Source of the DNA: Planctomycetes bacterium GWF2_50_10
GTDB taxonomy: Bacteria; Planctomycetota; Phycisphaerae; Sedimentisphaerales; GWF2-50-10
Reading direction: 5' to 3'
DNA: 8,322 nucleotides
NCBI GenBank assembly: GCA_001824635.1
Contig: MHYB01000089.1
Coordinates: 5,629-13,950, forward strand
Below, in pieces: positions 1 to 5,229 of this stretch (its first letter is position 1; every line of letters begins with the position of its first letter). The translations under genes were made by a program, and so were the position numbers. The notes under the pieces are model-generated. The model was not told the origin of the DNA. It did no database searches and saw only the letters and a program-made list of their open reading frames with translations.

Positions 1-1069
1 GCCAGGATGATCCCCTGATAGTTCCGGCGGCCTGGTCATGCATTACAGCAAGCTGATCAGTAATGGATGCCAGTTCAAAGAGCACTTCACGGTTATTATC
101 TTCCATGACAGAACCCATATTGCGCATAAGGACTGCCATATCGCCAATGGAGATATCGGTAAAGCGGTCATCCGCCATAGAAGCTCCGATCATACCTGAG
201 CTGCTGGATCGGTAAGTTTGGTCACCCCGTCGGGCAGCGGATGCCTGGTCGGACTTCTCTTGTGAATAGCTTTCTCTGCATGGCCCCCTGCCGACTGAAG
301 AATCCGCAGCAGTTCCGATCTGGCCGCCCGATGCGTCACGGGCGGAACCTAGGCCACTGGTAGCGGCGGAAGAACCGCCGGAGGTTCCAGCAGCACCATA
401 CATACGGTCGGTGGATCGGCCCTGACGGTAATGCTGCGTACTGGGCTCATCAGATCGCCATGTGTCCGATGCGCCTATCATGCCTGAGTTCGAACTACGA
501 GTACCATAAGTTGAATAGGCCTGCGTAGAGCGAAGGATCGCAGCAGAGCGGTCTACGAAATCACGGGCTTGTCCCTGAGTGACATCAAACTGGCTTTGGC
601 CGGTTTGCGCCGCCGTATTGATAGTTGCAGCGAGCGAGGCGATATTGCCAGCCAGAAGGGAACTGTGAGCCTTGAACATTGAATCAAGGGACTGGTATTC
701 CGAGCCTGCCGAGAGAGGCGTACGGGCCTGATCGGCTAAATTTGCGGAGATCTCACTTAACCGGGCCGCTTCAATACCGGCGCCGGCGTTTGCGGCGCTA
801 TCGGCAAGGTTCTTTAATGTATTTGAGATATCCCCAAGCTGGGCGGATCCTGAACCTGAAGTCATCCTTCCCAGGTCGGAAGCCATTAGAGAGATGGCCT
901 GAGTGATCTGGGCAATGTTGCGATTCGTCATCACCCGCAGATCATCGGCGCTGAGCGTGGCGACGCTGGGTTGGGAAATATTCTGATTCGGGTCTTGAGC
1001 CTGCGCCGGAGACGAGCAAAATAACGACACTGCGAAAGCCAGAAGCGTTACGCCAAATGTATAATTCAT
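1..1069 (-). CDS. Exported Ser/Gly-rich protein of unknown family, paralogue of its upstream neighbour (3' end cut by window edge)
   Basis: The reading frame is open for 356 codons from ATG at 1069 to the left edge with no stop, so the C-terminus is missing. The start is supported by a strong ribosome binding site (AAAGGGGGA, four bases before ATG). Residues 1-24 form a signal peptide with probable signal peptidase I cleavage at AQA|Q; Cys18 is not in a proper lipobox. Residues 40-180 are probably helical and match the neighbouring protein at 'MTN.NI..I.Q..SLMA.DL..M' (about 47-69) and 'MFKAH...LAGN' (131-142). Residues about 185-300 are a low-complexity Ser/Gly/Arg linker holding SGMIGAS at 195-201 and 291-297 and a related MYGAAG at 223-228. 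Residues about 305-345 (DM..LM..M, then EL..I) again match the paralogue. I do not recognise the family. Export is inferred; any role on the surface or in the periplasm is unknown. Confidence 0.85.
   Translation of the reverse strand, partial: MNYTFGVTLLAFAVSLFCSSPAQAQDPNQNISQPSVATLSADDLRVMTNRNIAQITQAISLMASDLGRMTSGSGSAQLGDISNTLKNLADSAANAGAGIEAARLSEISANLADQARTPLSAGSEYQSLDSMFKAHSSLLAGNIASLAATINTAAQTGQSQFDVTQGQARDFVDRSAAILRSTQAYSTYGTRSSNSGMIGASDTWRSDEPSTQHYRQGRSTDRMYGAAGTSGGSSAATSGLGSARDASGGQIGTAADSSVGRGPCRESYSQEKSDQASAARRGDQTYRSSSSGMIGASMADDRFTDISIGDMAVLMRNMGSVMEDNNREVLFELASITDQLAVMHDQAAGTIRGSSW
180..488 (-). repeat. Two 21-base direct repeats encoding SGMIGAS
   Basis: The copies at 180-200 and 468-488 agree at 17 of 21 bases and are read in the same frame. 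Both encode the peptide SGMIGAS, at residues 291-297 and 195-201 of the minus-strand exported protein. The differences are silent, which suggests the peptide rather than the DNA is being kept. They frame most of the low-complexity linker. Confidence 0.6.
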
Positions 1070-1102
1070 AAATCCCCCTTTCGTTTTGTTTTCCTATCCT
1101 CC

Positions 1103-1143
1103 AAAAAAGCCGTTCCGGGGATACCCGATCCCAGGAACGGCTT
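1103..1143 (-). terminator. Intrinsic terminator between the two paralogous exported-protein genes
   Basis: On the minus strand, AAGCCGTTCC (1143-1134) pairs perfectly with GGAACGGCTT (1116-1107). One mismatch follows, then a further 5-bp stem (1132-1128 with 1122-1118) around a 5-base loop. The hairpin is followed at once by a six-T run (1108-1103, overlapping the stem end). It lies about 30 bases past the stop codon at 1174-1176, as expected for a Rho-independent terminator of the upstream gene. The downstream paralogue starts only 33 bases beyond the T run, so some read-through is probably needed to express it. Confidence 0.85.
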
Positions 1144-1173
1144 GCCCCGAACTACCCGCCACTAAAAAAGTTG

Positions 1174-2394
1174 TCAGTATGTGGTGCCAGAGGTTCCACT
1201 CGATGTACCTGTATCTGAAGACGAACCTGAGGTGCCGCCCATACTGTCATCAGTTGTACCTGTGCCGGAAGTACCGCCGGTGCTTGTACCCGTATCGGAC
1301 GTGCCACCTATACCGCCAGTACCTATACCAGTGTTGGCATCATAGGTATCCTGCGCGCCAGTATCGGTTGCATTTGCATCCATTGCGCCGATATTGGTGC
1401 TAGAGGAAGTGCCGGATTGCGACGATGCGAGACTGCTCTTGATCTTACCCATGTCGCCAACTATGTTTCCAAGTTCCCTGATGGCTGTGGCATTTTCATC
1501 CTTAAGCGATGAAGCCATGCTCTTCATGAGGCTGGACATATCCTGGAGAGCCGATTGCATCTGTCCTGAATCCTGTCCGGCCATGCTTGAACCGTACATT
1601 GAGGATTTGCTCATGGAGGAATCGGACATGCCCATCATGTTGGAATCGGTACTCATCGAGCTAGATGTACCGGTGCTTGTGTTGGCATCCATCGAGCCAT
1701 ACATGCCTGAACTGTCCGAAGACTTGGAAGAAGTATTGGCATCATTTGTATCCATTGCGCCATACATACTGCTCGAAGAACCCGATGAAGCAGTCAGTGA
1801 TGAAACAGTCGTCATGAGTTTTGAAGCCTGGTTCATGTACTGATTTGCCTGGCTGGGGCTTATTTGCATATCGCCCTGGCCGGTCATGGCCATCATGTTG
1901 AGATGGCTTGCGAAATTCGCCAGGTTGCCTGCAAGCATTGCGGCGTGGGCCTTAAACATTTTGCTTGCGCGATCCATTTCATTGCCCATTGTCATTCCAG
2001 GAGCGCCCTGGGCCGAAGACGGACTTTGCAGCGACTGCGATGCCGACTGGATTTTCTGGCTTGCCTGACGAAGCTGGCTTGCATCGATCTTGCCGGATGC
2101 AGAACCCGTTACGCTTTGTGAGATGCTTTTTAGCGTGCTGGATGCTTCGGAAAGATCCGAGGCTGCCTGGCCTTTGCCCTGGGCCATTTTGCTCAGGTCG
2201 TCAGCCATCAGCGAGACAGTCTGGCAGATGTGGCCGATGTTCTGATTGGTCATCTGCTTTATGTCGCTTGATGTCATGGCGCTGCTGGATGAAGACATCG
2301 AGCCTGAATCAGAGGCCTGCTGGGCGATAACGACCAAAGGCGTTATCAAGAAAGCTACCAGCGTGAAAACCACTACCCTGTGCAACCATTTCAT
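1174..2394 (-). CDS. Exported Ser/Met/Gly-rich protein of unknown family with repeat linker
   Basis: This is a complete 406-residue protein. The ATG at 2394 follows a ribosome binding site (AAAGGGA) by seven bases. Residues 1-24 are a signal peptide (basic start, hydrophobic core, probable cleavage at VIA|QQ). Residues 44-200 are likely helical and include 'MTNQNIGHICQTVSLMADDL' (48-67) and 'MFKAHAAMLAGN' (146-157), both shared with the downstream paralogue. Residues 201-275 are a Ser/Met linker with MYGAMD (210-215), MYGSMD (231-236) and MYGSSM (266-271). Residues 279-322 resemble the paralogue's C-terminal helical segment. Residues 325-406 are a Gly/Ser/Thr/Asp tail, opening with another IGAMDAN copy (336-341) and ending in TTY. 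There are about 35 methionines and a single cysteine (Cys57). It is the first gene of a two-gene group, with a terminator just after it. I do not recognise the family. Surface, matrix or metal-binding roles are possible but unproven. Confidence 0.88.
   Translation of the reverse strand: MKWLHRVVVFTLVAFLITPLVVIAQQASDSGSMSSSSSAMTSSDIKQMTNQNIGHICQTVSLMADDLSKMAQGKGQAASDLSEASSTLKSISQSVTGSASGKIDASQLRQASQKIQSASQSLQSPSSAQGAPGMTMGNEMDRASKMFKAHAAMLAGNLANFASHLNMMAMTGQGDMQISPSQANQYMNQASKLMTTVSSLTASSGSSSSMYGAMDTNDANTSSKSSDSSGMYGSMDANTSTGTSSSMSTDSNMMGMSDSSMSKSSMYGSSMAGQDSGQMQSALQDMSSLMKSMASSLKDENATAIRELGNIVGDMGKIKSSLASSQSGTSSSTNIGAMDANATDTGAQDTYDANTGIGTGGIGGTSDTGTSTGGTSGTGTTDDSMGGTSGSSSDTGTSSGTSGTTY
1376..1767 (-). 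repeat. Degenerate 20-base repeats encoding (Y/I)GAMD-type peptides
   Basis: The copies at 1685-1704 and 1748-1767 agree at 17 of 20 bases and encode MYGSMDA and MYGAMDT. A third, more diverged copy at 1376-1395 encodes NIGAMDA in the C-terminal tail. All are in the same frame of the 406-residue exported protein. The spacing is irregular, so this is a dispersed motif and not a regular tandem array. Confidence 0.6.
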
Positions 2395-2640
2395 AATCGT
2401 TCCCTTTCAATTTTTTTCCCCAACGATTTCCAACACGGACTTACCTTTATATTATTCAAAGCAGCACGAGTGCCTTGATTCAATATAAATGCCCGACCGG
2501 CACAGCAATGCAACTATTACCTTATTACCGTTTTCGGCCACAAAAAGGCAACGCCATTTTCATTATTTTTGGGTGCCAAAAGGCTGGCGTGATTTGTCGG
2601 CTTTTATCTTTAGCCCGAATGCATTAGTCAAATTAAGCCA
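2395..2640. other. Intergenic region upstream of the exported-protein pair; no gene seen
   Basis: No convincing coding frame is present. It must contain the promoter for the minus-strand paralogue pair, but I find only weak boxes, for example TATATT at 2487-2482 with TTGCTG at 2508-2503 and a short 15-base spacer. Small inverted repeats are visible. TTTTGG/CCAAAA (2567-2572 with 2576-2581) has a three-base loop. ACGCCA/TGGCGT (2551-2556 with 2585-2590) encloses it. GCAC/GTGC lies near 2464-2473. The minus-strand leader just before the start is purine-rich. I could not match the region to a known riboswitch. Confidence 0.5.
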
Positions 2641-2674
2641 AATAAAAAGGGCCTGCATCAGCGATGCAAGCCCT
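2641..2674 (-). terminator. Intrinsic terminator of the arginine decarboxylase gene
   Basis: On the minus strand, AGGGCTTGCATC (2674-2663) pairs with GATGCAGGCCCT (2659-2648) over 12 positions. One of these is a G-U wobble that is a mismatch when read on the plus strand. The loop is the three bases GCT. TTTTTATT follows at 2648-2641. It begins about 20 bases after the stop codon at 2696-2698. The strand-specific pairing and T run mark it as a terminator for minus-strand transcription. Confidence 0.85.
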
Positions 2675-2695
2675 GTATCTGCGATTGCGTGTATG

Positions 2696-3247
2696 TTATT
2701 CGAGTGTGCAGAAAACGGCGGCTGAGACTACGGTTGTCCACAGACCGTTTTTGTCGCCTTCGGCGGTCTGGACTTCCGACCGGCTGGCGATGATCTTGCC
2801 GCTCATGCGGTACATTTCTTTGCGTTGGTCGTAAGCGGTATCGGGGTCGAATTCCACGCCCAGGGTTGTGGCAAGCATTGTAGCAGCCATATCTTCTACG
2901 AGATCGCCGGCGGCCTGCTTCTTCATGCCATAACCGTGATATTCGCTGATATAACCGTAATGCTCGCCGTTTGCCGGCACAGCCAGTCCGATAGCCGAAC
3001 TGACAAGGCGATTTGGCTCATCGGTTTCGCAGCGGGCCATGACGCAATAGGTGATCTGGCCGGGCTTTAACCTCATGACGCCTTTTGATTTTGGAATGAT
3101 CTTGCATCCCGGCGGAAAAATACTTGAAACGGTAACGAGATTGCAGATCTCGATACCCGCTTCGCGGAGCGCAAGTTCAAACGACTGAAGTTTGTGGCGA
3201 TGTTTTCCAACGCCGCTTGTGAAGAATACCTCTCTTGGTACCATCAT
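2696..3247 (-). CDS. pdaD: Pyruvoyl-dependent arginine decarboxylase
   Basis: The enzyme decarboxylates arginine to agmatine, a polyamine precursor, in the cytoplasm. It uses a pyruvoyl group made by self-cleavage instead of pyridoxal phosphate. The 183-residue length fits the family. The hallmark 'NLVTVSSIFPPG' is at 36-47. Cleavage is expected between Ser41 and Ser42, Ser42 becoming the pyruvoyl residue. From memory of the Methanocaldococcus jannaschii enzyme (N47, S52/S53, E109), the matching residues are Asn36, Ser41/Ser42 and Glu102 in 'ISEYHG'; all are present. Two adjacent ATG codons (3247 and 3244) follow GAGGG. The second has the more usual spacing (seven against four bases), so the protein may start one residue later. 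The gene is monocistronic, has its own terminator, and is divergent from yacG. No agmatinase, agmatine deiminase or spermidine synthase gene is in view, so the later steps cannot be judged. Confidence 0.93.
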   Translation of the reverse strand: MMVPREVFFTSGVGKHRHKLQSFELALREAGIEICNLVTVSSIFPPGCKIIPKSKGVMRLKPGQITYCVMARCETDEPNRLVSSAIGLAVPANGEHYGYISEYHGYGMKKQAAGDLVEDMAATMLATTLGVEFDPDTAYDQRKEMYRMSGKIIASRSEVQTAEGDKNGLWTTVVSAAVFCTLE

Positions 3248-3289
3248 AGTTCCCTCTAGAGAAAATCCGATAATACATTAAAACGGCTT

Positions 3290-3317
3290 ACTATAATTAG
3301 TTGCGCGCAGATAACAA
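3290..3317 (-). promoter_or_regulatory. Possible promoter of the arginine decarboxylase gene
   Basis: On the minus strand, TTGTTA (3317-3312) lies 16 bases upstream of TATAGT (3295-3290). This would start transcription near 3283 and give a leader of about 36 bases. The 8-base palindrome TGCGCGCA (3302-3309) falls in the spacer. Both boxes are imperfect, so this is a suggestion only. Confidence 0.35.
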
Positions 3318-3401
3318 ATAAAAATTAACCGTAATGGGCAATTTAGCAAAAAAATTATTTCTAGCGGGTTTACATCTGTACCCAACAGGCCCGAAAAGGG
3401 G

Positions 3402-3407
3402 TATAAT
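3402..3407 (+). promoter_or_regulatory. Likely -10 box of the yacG promoter
   Basis: A perfect TATAAT lies 27 bases before the yacG ATG, which leaves a short leader holding the ribosome binding site GGAGA (3423-3427). No good -35 box is found at 16-18 bases upstream. TTTACA at 3369-3374 is too far away. A small CCC-GAAAA-GGG inverted repeat (3390-3400) abuts the -10 box. Confidence 0.45.
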
Positions 3408-3434
3408 TATGACTGAATGTATGGAGAATGAATA

Positions 3435-3626
3435 ATGGCGCTTCAGTGCCCGATATGCCGCAAACCTGTGCCAAGCATCGCAAAAGGCGAGCCCGTGCCG
3501 GCGCATTTCCCTTTTTGCAGCCAAAGGTGCAAGCTTTTAGACCTTGGCAAATGGCTCGAAGCGGAGTACCGGATCGATTCACTGGAAAAAGACAAGGATG
3601 ACGAAATTCCGGACGAGGAACAATGA
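3435..3626 (+). CDS. yacG: DNA gyrase inhibitor YacG family zinc protein
   Basis: This is a 63-residue protein with the YacG zinc-binding layout: Cys5 and Cys8 in CPIC, then Cys28 and Cys32 in 'PFCSQRCKLLDLGKWL' (26-41). The family signature 'DLGKWL.AEYRI' follows, and then an acidic tail (50-63). Length and acidic tail are normal for the family. In Escherichia coli YacG binds GyrB and blocks DNA binding by gyrase; whether that holds here is inferred. The ATG at 3435 has GGAGA seven bases upstream and no competing start. It is divergent from the arginine decarboxylase gene, and the next gene downstream has its own likely promoter, so it is probably transcribed alone. In many bacteria yacG lies beside coaE; that link is absent here. 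Confidence 0.92.
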   Translation: MALQCPICRKPVPSIAKGEPVPAHFPFCSQRCKLLDLGKWLEAEYRIDSLEKDKDDEIPDEEQ

Positions 3627-3648
3627 GCGGCAGAAGGGTTGTTCTTGC

Positions 3649-3695
3649 TTGCATCGGGGCAAACATACCTTATAATCTGACTCTTGTTTAAGAGT
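3649..3695 (+). promoter_or_regulatory. Likely promoter of the membrane-protein gene, with an inverted repeat near the start site
   Basis: A perfect TATAAT (3671-3676) is preceded by a weak -35, TTGCAT (3649-3654), at 16 bases. Transcription should begin near 3683. A perfect inverted repeat, ACTCTT-GTTT-AAGAGT (3680-3695), covers that position and ends just before the ribosome binding site AAGGA (3699-3703). It could be an operator or a hairpin at the mRNA 5' end; nothing here distinguishes the two. Confidence 0.5.
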
Positions 3696-3711
3696 GATAA
3701 GGAACAGGATT

Positions 3712-5040
3712 ATGGACAATCGAATTTTGCATGAATTAGGTGAGTCACTGCTTTTTACGCGGGTATTCAAAACGTTCCGCATGTCGATACAGCCTGCCAA
3801 GCTTTCGATAGCACTGGGAGCGATCGCGGCAATATGCATAATGGGTTTGCTGATGGACCTGAGCAAGCCGGCAATAATCGCGCCATTTTCCAGTTCCGAT
3901 ATCGCATCGGCCCCGCGGAATTCCGGGCTTCTGGCGAGTTACCCGACCGAACTTCATGCTTACATTTCCGGCGGAGGCGAGGCACAGAACTTCAGAAGGA
4001 ATTATGATTTTGCACCCAATCGCACGGGCGTGTTCAATATATTCGTGCGGTTCAGCTGTGCAAGATTTACTGACGGGGCGTATGCGCTGCTTACGGGCAA
4101 CCCGGTGGGAATGCTTGGTCAATTGGCGTATTGCGGCAAAGCCATCGAATGGGCGCTGGTCATGCATACGCTTTACAGCCTTGTATTTTTTGGTTTGAGT
4201 TTTGTGATGTTGGCGATTGCAGGCGGAGCGATCTGCCGACTGGCGGCGCTGGAATTTGCCAACGATGAAAAACCGGGATTTTTCGAGGCGATGCGGTTTG
4301 CGTCCTCCAAGGCCAGAAGCCTTGTGACGGCCCCTGCGGCCCCGGTGGCGATGATCCTGCTTTTCGGGGTACCGCTGATCATGACTGGACTTCTGGGCAA
4401 TATTCCGTGGCACATAGGCGAGATACTGATGTCAGTGATGCTGATATTCGGGCTGACCTTTGCTCTACTGATGACACTGCTTTTCATAGGCGCGCTGGGC
4501 GGGATAAATATGATGCTTCCTGCGATCGCTTATGAGAGCACCGATAGCTTTGAGGCAATAAGCAGGTCTTTCGCTTATGTTTTCGCAAGGCCCTGGCGGC
4601 TGGGTTTCTATACCTTGGTCGCGGCGGTTTACGGGGCGGCGTGCTATGTCTTTGTGCAGTTTTTCGCAATGATAGCCTTGGGATTGATGCGAACATTTTT
4701 GAGGCTGGGGGTGTTTACTAATTCAGCGACATATACCGAGACAAATAAGCTCGACATAATTTGGCCTAGGGGAATGATATTTACCCCGCCGATGCTTGGG
4801 GATATTTCCACTTTGAACTGGTCGGAAAAAACAGCCACGGTGATAATTTCCATATTCGTGCTCCTGGTGCTGTGCATGGTCGGGGCGTTTGTGATGAGCT
4901 TTTTCTTTTCCGCCAACTCGGTTATTTATGCCCTGATGCGGAATGTTGTGGATAAGACATCTCTGAAAGACGTCTGGACGACAAATACCGCCAATCCTGA
5001 ACCCCCGCCGGCAGATCAACTGCCTAAAGACGCAAAATAA
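3712..5040 (+). CDS. Polytopic membrane protein of unknown function, planctomycete-like
   Basis: The protein has 442 residues and about six membrane segments: roughly 30-50, 147-172, 208-228, 236-268 (long, perhaps two), 297-325 and 374-405. A stretch of about 95 residues between the first two, and one of about 48 between the last two, are likely loops outside the membrane. A conserved-looking cytoplasmic element (DSFEAISRSFAYVFARPWR, 278-296) and the end (SVIYALMRNVVD, 403-414) resemble hypothetical proteins I recall from planctomycetes. The same pattern is loosely seen in membrane proteins with DUF4013-like domains. I see no enzyme motif. The ATG at 3712 is preferred because AAGGA lies eight bases upstream. 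An in-frame GTG at 3694 would add six residues but overlaps the inverted repeat at the transcription start. The C-terminal tail is Pro-rich and polar. Function is unknown. Confidence 0.88.
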   Translation: MDNRILHELGESLLFTRVFKTFRMSIQPAKLSIALGAIAAICIMGLLMDLSKPAIIAPFSSSDIASAPRNSGLLASYPTELHAYISGGGEAQNFRRNYDFAPNRTGVFNIFVRFSCARFTDGAYALLTGNPVGMLGQLAYCGKAIEWALVMHTLYSLVFFGLSFVMLAIAGGAICRLAALEFANDEKPGFFEAMRFASSKARSLVTAPAAPVAMILLFGVPLIMTGLLGNIPWHIGEILMSVMLIFGLTFALLMTLLFIGALGGINMMLPAIAYESTDSFEAISRSFAYVFARPWRLGFYTLVAAVYGAACYVFVQFFAMIALGLMRTFLRLGVFTNSATYTETNKLDIIWPRGMIFTPPMLGDISTLNWSEKTATVIISIFVLLVLCMVGAFVMSFFFSANSVIYALMRNVVDKTSLKDVWTTNTANPEPPPADQLPKDAK

Positions 5041-5156
5041 GAAAATTGAGCAGTTTTTAACGGTAATTCGGCATTTTTTTCGCACCAACGCTTTAACTGT
5101 GAATACAACTAGAGCCACGATATTTTGGTTGGTATAATGTTTTTTACATTGTGAAC

Positions 5157-5185
5157 TTGATTTATCTCTTTGAATATGCTATATT
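5157..5185 (+). promoter_or_regulatory. Promoter of the sugar-nucleotide dehydratase gene
   Basis: TTGATT (5157-5162), a 17-base spacer and TATATT (5180-5185) preceded by TGC (5177-5179) form an extended -10 promoter. The predicted start is near 5192, giving a leader of about 38 bases with the ribosome binding site AGAGGTG (5213-5219). A second perfect TATAAT at 5133-5138 lacks a -35 box and may be an accessory promoter or chance in an AT-rich stretch. Confidence 0.55.
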
Positions 5186-5229
5186 TATGGTTTAAGCATT
5201 GGGGGATAATTCAGAGGTGCTGGTAGATT

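Noticed and set aside
1681..1770. CRISPR-like or mobile repeat array
   Set aside because: The repeats are in-frame, degenerate and irregularly spaced, and are explained by the repeated peptide motif.
1394..1843. Plus-strand 149-codon open frame opposite the exported-protein gene
   Set aside because: It is a by-product of Ser/Met-rich codons on the minus strand. It lacks a ribosome binding site and the minus-strand frame has a signal peptide and a conserved paralogue.
2520..2600. Resemblance to a cyclic-di-GMP riboswitch (GGCAACGCC, GGGTGCC)
   Set aside because: The order and spacing of the conserved blocks do not match the family, and no plus-strand gene follows within a sensible distance.
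3745..4413. Minus-strand 222-codon open frame inside the membrane-protein gene
   Set aside because: Arg/His/Lys-rich composition typical of the antisense of a hydrophobic protein; no start signals or domain.
5018..5058. Possible terminator after the membrane-protein gene (AACTGC/GCAGTT then five T)
   Set aside because: The stem is only 6 bp with a 26-base loop and begins inside the coding sequence; too weak to call.
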